Positions 7,770-15,999 of a stretch of 64,000 nucleotides of DNA are shown one piece after another (within the stretch, counting starts at the first letter, position 1; each line of letters opens with the position of its first letter). The stretch lies in assembly GCF_014654365.1 (NCBI RefSeq), contig NZ_BNAY01000006.1:480979-544978 (forward strand), written 5' to 3'. This DNA is from Amycolatopsis oliviviridis. Lineage in GTDB: Bacteria; Actinomycetota; Actinomycetes; Mycobacteriales; Pseudonocardiaceae. A model generated the notes under the pieces. The model ran no database searches, had not been told where the DNA came from, and worked only from the letters and a program-made list of their open reading frames with translations. Both the position numbers and the translations under genes were made by a program.

Positions 7770-9025
7770 TGACCACCACGACCAAGACCGGCGCCGAGCT
7801 GCTGTCCACGCTGCACGCCGCTCTCACCCGCTACGTCGTCATGCCCTCCGAGCACGCCACCGACGCCGTGGTGCTGTGGATCGCCGCCACCCACGCCCAA
7901 CCGGCATGGGCACACGCGCCCCGGCTGGTCATCCGTGCGCCGGAACGCCGGTGCGGGAAGTCCCGTCTGCTCGACGTTGTCGAGGCGACCAGCCACAACC
8001 CGTTGATCACCGTCAACGCCAGTCCTGCCGCCGTCTACCGCTCCATCACCCCTGACCCGCCCGTGCTGCTCGTCGACGAGGCCGACACCATCTTCGGCCC
8101 CAAGGCCGATGGGAACGAAGACCTGCGCGGCCTGCTCAACGCCGGACACCAGCGAGGCCGCCCGGCACTGCGCTACGACGCCGCCAGTTCGACCGTGATC
8201 ACCATCCCGACCTTCGCGATGGCCGCGCTCGCCGGGATCGGTGCCATGCCCGACACCATCGAGGACCGCGCGGTGGTCGTCCACATGCGACGCCGCGCCG
8301 CCGGAGAGAAAGCCGCCGCCTACCGCTCGCGCCGCGACCGTGACCCGCTGCGCGAACTGGCCACCCAGCTCACCGAGTGGCTGCGTGCCGACCTCGCCTC
8401 GCTCGAACGCGCCGAACCGGCCATGCCCGTCGAGGACCGGGCCGCCGACACCTGGGAACCGCTGATCGCCGTCGCCGACCACGCCGGGGGTACCTGGCCC
8501 GAACGCGCCCGCGCGGCATCGATCGCCATGACCCAGCAAGCCAACGACACCGGTGAAATGTCGGACCGGATGCGCCTGCTCACCGACTGCCGGACGGCAT
8601 TCGGTGACGAACTGGCCCTGCCCACCGCCGAACTGCTTACCCGCCTGCGGGGCATGCCGGAATCCCCCTGGGGCGAGTACGGGCCGACCGGACTCACCTC
8701 CATGAAGATCGGCAGCCTGCTCCGCGAGTACGGCATCCGCTCCGACACCATCCGCTTCCCCGGAAGCGGTCAGGCCAAGGGCTACCGCAAGGCCGACTTC
8801 GCCGACGCCTGGACCCGCTACTGCCCTCAGAACACCGACCCGCAGACAGGGGAGCCGTCCCAGCCGTACCAGCCTCATAACACCAGCTCAGAGCCGGTAC
8901 GGCTCGATTCCTGGTACGGCTCAAGCCGTACCACCAAAAAAGCCGTACCGCCCCTGACCAGCGAAAACGAGGCTGGTACGGCTGGTACGGCTCTCCCGCT
9001 CCGCGCCGTCAACGGCGACGCCTGA
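7769..9025 (+). CDS. DUF3631 AAA-type ATPase, putative element replication protein
   Basis: 418 residues from the ATG at 7769, overlapping the previous stop. A P-loop-like motif (APERRCGKSRLLD, about residues 56-68) is followed by a Walker B strand PVLLVDEAD, and then by a helical C-terminal half typical of DUF3631 proteins (LGEYGPTGL-type region with TSMKIGSLLREYGIRS). DUF3631 proteins are found on actinobacterial plasmids, prophages and AICEs, often attached to primase-like parts. The final 45 codons are built over seven 9-bp GGTACGGCT repeats, so the protein tail is probably shaped by DNA function. A role in replication initiation at the adjacent iterons is my inference. Confidence 0.75.
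   Translation: MTTTTKTGAELLSTLHAALTRYVVMPSEHATDAVVLWIAATHAQPAWAHAPRLVIRAPERRCGKSRLLDVVEATSHNPLITVNASPAAVYRSITPDPPVLLVDEADTIFGPKADGNEDLRGLLNAGHQRGRPALRYDAASSTVITIPTFAMAALAGIGAMPDTIEDRAVVVHMRRRAAGEKAAAYRSRRDRDPLRELATQLTEWLRADLASLERAEPAMPVEDRAADTWEPLIAVADHAGGTWPERARAASIAMTQQANDTGEMSDRMRLLTDCRTAFGDELALPTAELLTRLRGMPESPWGEYGPTGLTSMKIGSLLREYGIRSDTIRFPGSGQAKGYRKADFADAWTRYCPQNTDPQTGEPSQPYQPHNTSSEPVRLDSWYGSSRTTKKAVPPLTSENEAGTAGTALPLRAVNGDA
8862..8992. repeat. GGTACGGCT 9-bp repeats inside the 3' end of the DUF3631 gene
   Basis: Seven copies of GGTACGGCT or its complement AGCCGTACC occur at 8862, 8896, 8913, 8924, 8941, 8975 and 8984; the last two are in direct tandem. They lie in the coding end of the ATPase gene and lead into the GGTAAC array. 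The repeats are too regular for codon bias alone, as both orientations are present. Most likely they are binding sites for the element's replication initiator. Confidence 0.75.
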
Positions 9026-9060
9026 ACGACGAGGCCACACCCGCCAGACCCGGCTATCCC

Positions 9061-9215
9061 GGTAACTGCGGTAACCCCGGTAACCGTGCAGGTCAGACGG
9101 TTACCGAGCCGAAATCGCTGCGGTAACTGCGGTAACCGGGTTACCGAGGTTACCGAGCCGAAAATCCCTCGGTAACCGTCTGACCAGCGAAGTTACCGAG
9201 GTTACCGCAGTTACC
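9061..9215. repeat. GGTAAC/GTTACC iteron array, probable AICE replication origin
   Basis: Twelve copies of GGTAAC or GTTACC sit in this non-coding stretch: forward at 9061, 9070, 9079, 9122, 9131 and 9171, reverse at 9100, 9140, 9149, 9192, 9201 and 9210. Within each group the start-to-start step is exactly 9 bp. A 20-bp inverted repeat with one mismatch (9089-9108 against 9168-9187) encloses the centre. The spacing, the inverted symmetry and the position after the replication genes are those of a plasmid-type iteron origin. It could also control xis-int expression, since the excisionase starts 90 bp downstream. Confidence 0.8.
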
Positions 9216-9304
9216 GACAACACCCGCTCAAACCACCGAGGAGCCCGCCATGCCCATCGCGCACGCCACCAGCACGCACCGCCGCGCGAGGAGAACCCGC
9301 CACC

Positions 9305-9493
9305 ATGGCCACCACGAACTGGCTCACAGTCGCCGAGTTTTGCGCCGAGATGAAGATCTCGCGCCGAACCTTCCAGCAATGGCGCGCCACCGGGCGCGGA
9401 CCTAGCTGCCTGAAACTGCCGAACGGTGATCTCCGTATCCGCCGTTCCGAGTACGAACACTTTCTGGACATGTGCGAGGAGGCTGCTGCCTGA
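9305..9493 (+). CDS. xis: Excisionase, MerR-like winged helix
   Basis: 62 residues from the ATG at 9305, behind GAGGAGAA. The sequence TVAEFCAEMKISRRTFQQW is the helix-turn-helix of the HTH_17/excisionase family, and the following GDLRIRRSEYEHFL is its wing and final helix. In AICEs Xis binds near attL/attR and directs the integrase to excise the element. The stop codon overlaps the ATG of the integrase gene, so the two are made together. Length is normal for the family. Confidence 0.85.
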   Translation: MATTNWLTVAEFCAEMKISRRTFQQWRATGRGPSCLKLPNGDLRIRRSEYEHFLDMCEEAAA

Positions 9494-10860
9494 TGGCGAC
9501 CACACACGACGTCCGAATCTGGACGCTTTACAAGTACGAGGGCAAGCGGAAGACGACGCACCGAGCCCGTTGGGTTGTTGCCGGTGAAAAGTTTGGCGAA
9601 AGCTTCGACACGCTCGCTCTCGCCGACAGTTTCCGATCCAAGCTCCTCACCGCCGCCCGTGAGGGAGAAGCGTTCGACACAGAGAGCGGGCTACCGGTCT
9701 CGATGCTTCGCGCGACCGAGGTCAAGACTTGGTTTGCGTTCGCTTGCGAGTACGCGGATATGAAGTGGCCAGAGTCATCGCCCAAGTACCGCGCATCTCT
9801 CGCAGAGTCGTTGATGACCATCACGGTTCCCATGCTCAAGGGGAAACCGCCATGCGACCCCAAGACCCTGCGAAAGGCCCTCAAGACCGCCTTTAACCTG
9901 AACACACGGAACGCTCCCCAAACCGAGGAAGTCCGACAGGCTCTCTCGTTCGCCGCGAAGGCAAGCCGCAATGTCGGTGAGCTGGCGAATGCGGACACGC
10001 TGCGCACTGTTCTACGCGCCCTGGATCTCAAGTTGGACGGAAAGAAGGCAGCGACCAACACCGTGCGGCTCCGCCGTGTCGCTCTCGGGAACGCCATCGA
10101 GTACGCAATGTCGCCCGAACAGAAGCTTCTGACGGCGAATCCGGTTGAGGACGTGAAGATGAAGAAACGAAAGTTCGTCGTCCACGAGGTAGACCCGAAA
10201 TCCGTCGTGAATCCGATTCAGGGGCGAATGTTGCTCGAAGCGGTCGGCACGATCGGCAAGCAGGGGCCGCCCCTCGTGGCGTTCTATGGGCTGATGTACT
10301 ACGCCGCTCTCCGGCCGGAGGAGGTAGCGAACCTGAACAAGGCTGACCTGTCGCTGCCCAAGGAAGGGTGGGGAGATCTTCTCCTCAGGAAGGCGCGCCC
10401 GGAGATCGGGCAGGAATGGACGGACTCCGGCGAGGCATCCGAAGAGGGGCCGCTCAAGCACCGGGCCGAAGAGGAGGAGCGGACGGTGCCGTGCCCACCT
10501 CAACTCACCGCGCTACTCCACGAGCACCTACGCCAGTTCGGGACCGCGCCGGACGGCAGGCTGTTCCGGGGAGCCCGCGACGGCGGCCGGGTCGGCAGCT
10601 CGGTCTACGGCCGGGTGTGGGCGACGGCACGCGAACGGGTCTTCACGGCTGAGGTGGCCGCTGGACCACTGGGGAAACGTCCCTATGACCTCCGCCACGC
10701 TGCGGTGTCCACGTGGCTCAATGGCGGTGTGGAGCCCACTCGTGTGGCCAAGTGGGCCGGACACAGCCTCTCCGTGCTGCTGAGGGTCTACGCCAAGTGC
10801 CTCGACGGCGGGGAGCAGGCCGCCCGAGACCGCGTGACCAGGGCTCTTGGCGGCGAGTAG
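9493..10860 (+). CDS. int: Tyrosine site-specific integrase of the AICE
   Basis: 455 residues from the ATG at 9493, overlapping the xis stop. The catalytic residues are visible: first Arg in AALRPEEV (Arg274), the box KRPYDLRHAAVS (Arg401, His402; the usual first His is Tyr398, common in actinomycete integrases), the second His in WAGHS (His424) and the nucleophile in LLRVYAKCL (Tyr433). The N-terminal part holds the arm-type and core-binding domains. It should recombine attP with the attB inside the tRNA-Tyr gene whose 3' end lies 130 bp downstream. Complete, with no frameshift. Confidence 0.93.
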   Translation: MATTHDVRIWTLYKYEGKRKTTHRARWVVAGEKFGESFDTLALADSFRSKLLTAAREGEAFDTESGLPVSMLRATEVKTWFAFACEYADMKWPESSPKYRASLAESLMTITVPMLKGKPPCDPKTLRKALKTAFNLNTRNAPQTEEVRQALSFAAKASRNVGELANADTLRTVLRALDLKLDGKKAATNTVRLRRVALGNAIEYAMSPEQKLLTANPVEDVKMKKRKFVVHEVDPKSVVNPIQGRMLLEAVGTIGKQGPPLVAFYGLMYYAALRPEEVANLNKADLSLPKEGWGDLLLRKARPEIGQEWTDSGEASEEGPLKHRAEEEERTVPCPPQLTALLHEHLRQFGTAPDGRLFRGARDGGRVGSSVYGRVWATARERVFTAEVAAGPLGKRPYDLRHAAVSTWLNGGVEPTRVAKWAGHSLSVLLRVYAKCLDGGEQAARDRVTRALGGE

Positions 10861-10936
10861 CCCGGAAAACTTTGGCGCGTATTTGGCGCGGCCACCCGCT
10901 ACCAGCCGCGCCGAGCTGCACACAACTGCACATAAC

Positions 10937-10982
10937 AAGATCGGCCCCCTGACCTGGTTTCCCAGGTCAGGGGGCCGATCTT
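10937..10982 (-). terminator. Perfect 21-bp hairpin after tRNA-Tyr
   Basis: Two perfect 21-bp arms (10937-10957 and 10962-10982) with a TTTC loop lie 7 bp beyond the 3' end of the minus-strand tRNA gene. The stem is GC-rich and would stop the tRNA transcript; it may also end integrase transcription from the other side. It lies just inside the tRNA boundary on the element side. Confidence 0.75.
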
Positions 10983-10989
10983 GCTGGTG

Positions 10990-11071
10990 TGGCGAGTGAG
11001 GGATTCGAACCCCCGAAGGCAGTGCCGTCTGATTTACAGTCAGATCCCTTTGGCCGCTCGGGCAACTCGCC
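10990..11071 (-). tRNA. tRNA-Tyr (anticodon GTA), AICE integration site
   Basis: The minus strand reads GGCGAGTTGCCCGAGCGGCC at the 5' end and pairs over the acceptor stem with ACTCGCC at the 3' end (discriminator A at 10990, CCA not encoded). The anticodon loop is CTGTAAA, giving anticodon GTA for tyrosine. The 82-nt length with an extended variable arm is right for a bacterial tRNA-Tyr, and the T arm GGTTCGAATCC is canonical. The gene appears intact, so integration has rebuilt its 3' end. Confidence 0.95.
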
Positions 11072-11190
11072 GTGACCGGGTGTCCCCGGCCGAGACGAAA
11101 GAATACCCAATGCCGTGGCGGGCCGGTCAACCGGGTTCCACAGGGCTAGGGTGGAAGCTCCTGACAAGCGAGTACGAGGTGTGAGAACAC

Positions 11191-11682
11191 GTGGCGGATC
11201 CCTCTTTCGACGTGGTGAGCAAGGTCGATCGCCAGGAGGTGGACAACGCCCTGAACCAGGCCAGCAAGGAACTCGGTACACGGTTCGACTTCCGGGGTAC
11301 CGGGACCAAGATCGACTGGTCCGGTGAGGAGGCGATCGCGATCGAGTCCGAGACCGAAGAGCGCGCGCTGGCGGCGGTCGAGGTGTTCAAGGAGAAGCTG
11401 ATCAAGCGCGGCATCTCCCTGAAGGCGTTCGAGGCGGACGAGCCGGCGTTGTCCGGCAAGATCTACAAGGTGGGCGGCAAGATCCTGCAGGGGATCGCGT
11501 CGGACAAGGCGAAGCAGATCGCCAAATTCATTCGCGACGAGGGCCCCAAGGGGGTCCAGGCGCAGATCCAGGGCGACCAGCTGCGGGTGTCCGGCAAGAA
11601 GAAGGACCAGCTGCAGGACGTGATCGCCTTGCTGAAGGGCAAGGATTTCGAGATCGCGCTGCAGTTCACGAACTACCGCTGA
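11191..11682 (+). CDS. yajQ: YajQ-family nucleotide-binding protein
   Basis: 163 residues, the usual length, from a GTG at 11191. The opening MADPSFDVVSKVDRQEV, the central LIKRGISLKAFE and the end FEIALQFTNYR are hallmarks of YajQ. The family has two ferredoxin-like halves; some members bind cyclic di-GMP, others tRNA or other nucleotides. It is a common single-gene chromosomal neighbour and marks the return to chromosome outside the mobile element. A hairpin terminator follows. Confidence 0.93.
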   Translation: MADPSFDVVSKVDRQEVDNALNQASKELGTRFDFRGTGTKIDWSGEEAIAIESETEERALAAVEVFKEKLIKRGISLKAFEADEPALSGKIYKVGGKILQGIASDKAKQIAKFIRDEGPKGVQAQIQGDQLRVSGKKKDQLQDVIALLKGKDFEIALQFTNYR

Positions 11683-11694
11683 CAGCGGCACGGC

Positions 11695-11729
11695 GAAGGC
11701 CACCTTCGGAAGTCTCGAAGGTGGCCTTC
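11695..11729 (+). terminator. Hairpin terminator after yajQ
   Basis: A perfect 14-bp stem (GAAGGCCACCTTCG against CGAAGGTGGCCTTC) with a 7-nt loop lies 13 bp after the yajQ stop and just before the convergent lipoprotein gene's end at 11737. It can serve both directions. Confidence 0.8.
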
Positions 11730-11736
11730 GTCATAG

Positions 11737-12423
11737 CTACGACGCGGTGACCGTCCAGGTCCCGTCGCCTTCCACCGAGAGGTAGGCCGGGCCGGACACG
11801 GGCACGCTGCCCTTGTAGTCGCCGAGCTGGTTCACGGGGAGCTCCGAGTAGTCGTCGCTGTGCACCCACACCGCGGTGCGGCCGCTGTTCTTGGTCGTGA
11901 CGGCGACCGACGAGACAGCGTCGGGCACGGCGAAAACCGCTTCGCTCTTGCCCGAGAGGGGCTTGCCCGGTTCGAGCACGGGCAGACCGCTTTCGTCGGT
12001 GATGGTCAGCGTCCAGGCGGCGTTGGCCTTGATGGTGAACGTCTTCGCCTGGTGGTCGGGCATGTCGTTGATCCACTGCGTGCCCTTGTACGGGCCGATG
12101 TCGTTGACGATCAGCTCGTTCTCGGTGTTGACCGCGACGTGCCCGGAGCACTTCGGACAGTCGAAGGTCACGAAGCCGAGACGCATCGGCCAGGTCATCG
12201 GGACCGACGCGTTCCCCTTGCCCGAGTGCTTCTCCTCCGGCTGCGGACCGGGTCGCGGGGTGGTGGTCGACGTCGGCGGCGGCTCGGTGGTCGCCGAAGG
12301 CGAGCGCAGCCCTTCCGGAGTGGCCGCCTGCGGGACGACGCGGCCCAGATTCGACGGCGAGCAGGCCGTCAAGCCGACCGTCAGCACCACGACGGCCGAC
12401 GCCGCGCACAAGCGCCTGTTCAC
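11737..12423 (-). CDS. Putative secreted lipoprotein, unknown function
   Basis: 228 residues. A signal peptide with the lipobox LTAC (Cys21) directs lipidation, followed by a Pro/Thr/Ser-rich spacer of about 50 residues. The rest is beta-rich, with a CPKC pair (DCPKCSGHVAV) that could bind metal or form a disulfide, and repeated strand patterns (KTFTIKANAAWTLTI, SGRTAVWVHSDDYSEL, GPAYLSVEGDGTWTV). I do not recognise the family. It is divergent from the sialidase-like gene, with 180 bp between the two starts. Confidence 0.65.
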   Translation of the reverse strand: MNRRLCAASAVVVLTVGLTACSPSNLGRVVPQAATPEGLRSPSATTEPPPTSTTTPRPGPQPEEKHSGKGNASVPMTWPMRLGFVTFDCPKCSGHVAVNTENELIVNDIGPYKGTQWINDMPDHQAKTFTIKANAAWTLTITDESGLPVLEPGKPLSGKSEAVFAVPDAVSSVAVTTKNSGRTAVWVHSDDYSELPVNQLGDYKGSVPVSGPAYLSVEGDGTWTVTAS

Positions 12424-12605
12424 GGACTCCCCCTAGTTGTTCGGTCATGGGATCTTCGCCGACCGATAGCCCAGCGTTACCGGGCCACCCGGCCGAGCGA
12501 TTCGGGCCACCCGGGCGTGGGTTTCTGCCGCAACGCCTTCCTTGGAGTCCGAAAAGGACAAATGCCCGTGTTGTAATCCGGCGATCGCGTTCAAGGAAGG
12601 TCTCG

Positions 12606-13754
12606 ATGAAGCGCCGTTTCAGCTCCGCACTCGCTCTCGCGCTGTCACTCACCGTGATCGCGTCCCTGTTCACCTCCGCGCAGGCCGCGGAGCGCCAACA
12701 GCTCGTGCCCGGCTACGGCTCGTACGCCCGGCTCATCCGCCTGGAGCATTCGTCGATCGGCCGCGGCCGCATCCTCGCGTCGCTGACCAGCGAAGACGCG
12801 AGCGGCAAGTTCACCCCGATCATGGAGAGCACCGACGAGGGCCAGACCTTCCACAAGATCGGCGAGGTCCGCGACCGTGACGGGCGCTACGGCATGTGCT
12901 GCGGGACGCTGTACGAGCTGCCTCAGCGTGTCGGCAGGCTCCGCGCGGGCACCCTGCTGTGGGCCGCGAGCTACCGCCAGGACGCCGGTCCGCAGCGACG
13001 GATCGGCATCAAGATCTGGTACAGCCGCGACGCCGGCCGCACGTGGTCCTTCCTGTCCGAGGCCGCCCGTTCGCACAACCACGACGGCATCTGGGAGCCG
13101 GAGTTCGTCGTCGACGCGGGCGGCACGCTCTGGCTGCACTACGCCGACGAGACCGAGGCGCCGCAGTTCGCGCAGGTGATGAACCGGGTCGCGTCCACCG
13201 ACGGGGTGAACTGGGGCACCAAGCAGCGCACGATGGCCATCCCGCCTCACCGGGTGCGGCCGGGGATGCCGATCATCCGCCGCCTCCCCGACGGCCGGTA
13301 CTACCTGGCCTACGAGATCTGCAACTACGGCGACCGCTACTGCGACCCGTATTTCAAGATCTCCTCCGACGGCGCCAACTGGGGTGATCCGCTCGATCCC
13401 GGCACCCGCGTCACCACCGCCAACGGCAACTACTTCCAGCACGCCCAGACGATCACGCTGTTCCCCGGCGGCCCGAACGGGGTGCGGCTGGTGATGGTCG
13501 GGCAGATCTACACCAACGCCGCCGGTGTCCCGCAGGCCAAGAACGGCCAGGTCCTGCTCGCCAACGACAACTTCGGCGCCGGGAACTGGTACGAACTGCC
13601 CGCCCCGGTGCACATCGTCGGCATCCACAACAACTTCTGCCCCAACTACAGCTCGACGCTGCTGCCGGTCGACGGTGGCAAGAACGTGCTGCAGATCTCC
13701 ACCGAGTACAACCTGGGCTGTAAGGCCTATTTCGCGAAGGGCCCGGCGTTCTGA
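12606..13754 (+). CDS. Secreted sialidase/BNR-fold protein
   Basis: 382 residues from the ATG at 12606, behind AAGGAAGG; a longer in-frame extension to 12447 lacks a signal peptide and was not chosen. Residues 1-28 form a Sec signal peptide ending SAQA. The mature part carries Asp-box-like repeats (STDEGQTF, SRDAGRTWSF) of six-bladed beta-propellers found in sialidases and related exo-glycosidases. The catalytic Arg triad of true sialidases is not clear to me, so substrate is uncertain; arabinan- or other glycan-directed enzymes share this fold. It stands alone, next to rmlA. Confidence 0.7.
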   Translation: MKRRFSSALALALSLTVIASLFTSAQAAERQQLVPGYGSYARLIRLEHSSIGRGRILASLTSEDASGKFTPIMESTDEGQTFHKIGEVRDRDGRYGMCCGTLYELPQRVGRLRAGTLLWAASYRQDAGPQRRIGIKIWYSRDAGRTWSFLSEAARSHNHDGIWEPEFVVDAGGTLWLHYADETEAPQFAQVMNRVASTDGVNWGTKQRTMAIPPHRVRPGMPIIRRLPDGRYYLAYEICNYGDRYCDPYFKISSDGANWGDPLDPGTRVTTANGNYFQHAQTITLFPGGPNGVRLVMVGQIYTNAAGVPQAKNGQVLLANDNFGAGNWYELPAPVHIVGIHNNFCPNYSSTLLPVDGGKNVLQISTEYNLGCKAYFAKGPAF

Positions 13755-13808
13755 TCCACCCGGTAGTGTGAGTCGTCGAGAGAGACGGCTACGGAGCGGG
13801 GGCTGCGG

Positions 13809-14690
13809 ATGAAGGGCATCGTGCTGGCCGGGGGCAGTGGGACGCGTCTGCATCCCATCACCCAGGCGATCTCGAAACAGCTGTTGCCGGTCTACGACAA
13901 ACCGATGATCTACTACCCGATCTCGGTGCTGATGTTCGCCGGGATCCGCGAGATCCTGATCATCTCGACCCCTGTCGACCTGCCGCATTTCCGGCGGCTG
14001 CTCGGCGACGGCAGCCAGTTCGGGCTGAGCTTCAGCTACGCCGAACAGGCCGCCCCCAACGGGCTGGCCGAGGCGTTCGTCATCGGCGCGGACTTCGTCG
14101 GCGACGACGACGTCGCGCTCGTGCTCGGCGACAACATCTTCTACGGCCAGGGGTTCTCCAGCAGGCTGCAGGCCGCCGCGACCGCGCTCGACGGCTGCGT
14201 GCTTTTCGGCTACCCGGTCAAGGATCCCCAGCGCTACGGCGTCGGCGAGATCGACGCCGATGGCAAGCTCCTCTCGATCGAGGAGAAACCCGAGAAGCCG
14301 AAGTCGAACAAGGCCATCACCGGCCTGTACTTCTACGACAACCAGGTCGTCGAGATCGCCCGTGACCTCAAGCCCTCCCCTCGCGGTGAGCTGGAGATCA
14401 CGGACGTCAACCTCGCCTACCTGCGGCAGGACCGCGCGACCCTGGTCGACCTCGGCCGCGGCTTCGCCTGGCTCGACACCGGCACGCACGACTCGCTGCT
14501 GGAAGCGGGACAGTTCGTGCAGGTCCTCGAACACCGGACGGGCGTCCGGATCGCCTGTCTCGAAGAGGTCGCGTTGCGGATGGGCTTCATCGACGCGGAC
14601 CAGTGCTTCGCGCTCGGCGCGAAGCTGGCGAAGTCCGGCTACGGCGAATATCTGATGAACGTCGCGCGCACGCAGGGCGCTACCGGCTGA
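13809..14690 (+). CDS. rmlA: Glucose-1-phosphate thymidylyltransferase
   Basis: 293 residues, the family's length. The N terminus MKGIVLAGGSGTRLHP is the nucleotide-binding loop, and SKQLLPVYDKPMIYYP, LVLGDNIFYG and GFAWLDTGTHDSLLEA are RmlA signatures. It makes dTDP-glucose from dTTP and glucose-1-phosphate, the entry to dTDP-rhamnose and other deoxysugars. No rmlB or rmlD is next to it, so the rest of the pathway must be elsewhere; an RmlC-like gene at 32644 may draw on its product. The end overlaps the convergent monooxygenase gene by 11 bp. Confidence 0.95.
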   Translation: MKGIVLAGGSGTRLHPITQAISKQLLPVYDKPMIYYPISVLMFAGIREILIISTPVDLPHFRRLLGDGSQFGLSFSYAEQAAPNGLAEAFVIGADFVGDDDVALVLGDNIFYGQGFSSRLQAAATALDGCVLFGYPVKDPQRYGVGEIDADGKLLSIEEKPEKPKSNKAITGLYFYDNQVVEIARDLKPSPRGELEITDVNLAYLRQDRATLVDLGRGFAWLDTGTHDSLLEAGQFVQVLEHRTGVRIACLEEVALRMGFIDADQCFALGAKLAKSGYGEYLMNVARTQGATG

Positions 14691-15996
14691 ACAGGTGCTC
14701 CCGCAGGGTGTCCCCGGTGTAGTCGGTCCGGAAGACACCCCGTTCTTGGAGATGCGGGACGACGTCGTCGACGAAGGCGTCCAGCCCGCCCGGGGTCAGG
14801 TGCGGGACCAGCACGAAGCCGTCGGCGGCGTCGCTCTGGACGTACTCGTCGATCGACTCCGCGACCTGCCGGGCGGTGCCGACGAACTGCTGGCGCGCGG
14901 TCACCTCGATGACCAGTTCGCGGATCGAGAGTTTCTTCTCCTCCGCGATCGTCCGCCATTTCGCGGCCACGGCCAGGGGATCCTTCTCGTGCCGGACGCG
15001 GCCCCAGGTCAGCGGCTCGGCGTCGGGGTCCGGGTCGACCTCGGGCAGCGGGCCGTCGGCGTCGTAGGCGGAGAGGTCCCGGCTCCAGACCTGTTCGAGG
15101 AACTGGATGGCGGTCGCGGGACGCACCTGCTGGTAGCGGATCTCCCGCGCGTACTCGTGCGCGTCCTCCTCGGTGTCGCCGAGGACGAAGGTCGCGGCGG
15201 GCATGATCAGCAGCTCTCCGGGCTCGCGGCCATGGGCGGGAAGCCGTCGTTTGACGTCGGCGAAGAACTCCTTGCCGCTCTCCAGCGAACCGTGGCGGCT
15301 GAAGATGACGTCGGCGGTCTTGGCGGCGAATTCCCTGCCCTCGTCGGAATCCCCGGCCTGGATGACGATCGGCTGTCCTTGCGGCGTCCTCGGGACGGTG
15401 AACTCGCCGTGGATGTCGAACTGCGGTCCTCTGTGGACGAATCGGCCGATGCCGCGGGCGAAGACGCCGTTCTCCTTGTCCCCCACCACCGCGTCGGGTG
15501 CCCAGCTGTCCCACAGCTCCCGCACGGTGGCGAGGAACTCCTCGGCGCGGTGGTAGCGGTCCTCGCGTTTCAGGAAGCCGCCTCGCCGGAAGTTCTGCCC
15601 CGTCCACGCGTCCGGTGAGGTGACGACGTTCCACGCGGCGCGGCCGCCGGAGAGATGGTCGATGCTCGCGACCTGTCGCGCGACCTCGTACGGCTCGTTG
15701 AAAGTCGACGAGAGCGTGCCGGCGAGACCGAGGCGGGTGGTGACCGCGGAGAGCGCGGCCAGCACGGTGGTGGTGTTCGGCCTGCCGACGACGTCGGAGT
15801 CGAGGATCTTGCCCGCGTGCTCGCGCAGGCGCAGGCCCTCGGCGAGGAAGAGGAAGTCGAACTTGCCGCGCTCGGCCGTGCGCGCGAGGTGCTCGAAGGA
15901 CGAAAAGTCGATTTGGCTACCCGAACGCGGGTCGCTCCACACGGTCGTGTTGTTGACGCCGGGGAAGTGTGCGGCGAGTTTGACCTGTTTGGGCAT
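14680..15996 (-). CDS. LLM-class FMN-dependent monooxygenase (NtaA/SnaA/DszA family)
   Basis: 438 residues. Signature segments of the NtaA/SnaA/DszA group are present: GSQIDFSSFEHLARTAERGKF-type start (split here by a short loop), FNEPYEVARQVASIDHLS, and GRAAWNVVTSPD. These enzymes use reduced FMN from a separate reductase to oxidise sulfur-, amine- or chelate-type compounds. The next gene (16000-17070) is a second LLM enzyme 3 bp upstream in the same direction, and both end in a similar GVFRxxYTGxTLRxHL tail, pointing to an old duplication. Substrate unknown. Confidence 0.85.
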   Translation of the reverse strand: MPKQVKLAAHFPGVNNTTVWSDPRSGSQIDFSSFEHLARTAERGKFDFLFLAEGLRLREHAGKILDSDVVGRPNTTTVLAALSAVTTRLGLAGTLSSTFNEPYEVARQVASIDHLSGGRAAWNVVTSPDAWTGQNFRRGGFLKREDRYHRAEEFLATVRELWDSWAPDAVVGDKENGVFARGIGRFVHRGPQFDIHGEFTVPRTPQGQPIVIQAGDSDEGREFAAKTADVIFSRHGSLESGKEFFADVKRRLPAHGREPGELLIMPAATFVLGDTEEDAHEYAREIRYQQVRPATAIQFLEQVWSRDLSAYDADGPLPEVDPDPDAEPLTWGRVRHEKDPLAVAAKWRTIAEEKKLSIRELVIEVTARQQFVGTARQVAESIDEYVQSDAADGFVLVPHLTPGGLDAFVDDVVPHLQERGVFRTDYTGDTLREHLFSR

Positions 15997-15999
15997 CTG

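Larger units (their letters stand above)
1..11071. mobile_element. Integrated AICE-type conjugative element in tRNA-Tyr, left end outside window
   Basis: The stretch carries the standard AICE modules in order: a tyrosine integrase (9493-10860) ending about 130 bp from the 3' end of a tRNA-Tyr gene, an excisionase (9305-9493), a replication-like module with iterons (7251-9215), an FtsK-type TraB (4079-6334), overlapping small spread-type genes (1250-4079) and a GntR repressor (297-1097). The integrase sits next to the 3' end of the tRNA, as expected if the tRNA 3' half is the attachment site. I found no second copy of the tRNA 3' end in the first few hundred bases, so the element extends left of the window and its full length is unknown. 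The tRNA boundary is only approximate for the element edge. Confidence 0.85.

Noticed and set aside
9250..9304. A short frame starting at ATG 9250 before xis
   Set aside because: It is very basic, overlaps xis out of frame and has no homology I recognise; the GAGGAGAA before 9305 serves xis.
12645..14738. A 697-codon open frame on the minus strand
   Set aside because: It lies opposite the sialidase-like and rmlA genes, both of which have clear motifs and signal or ribosome sites. Its composition is that of a GC-rich antisense shadow.
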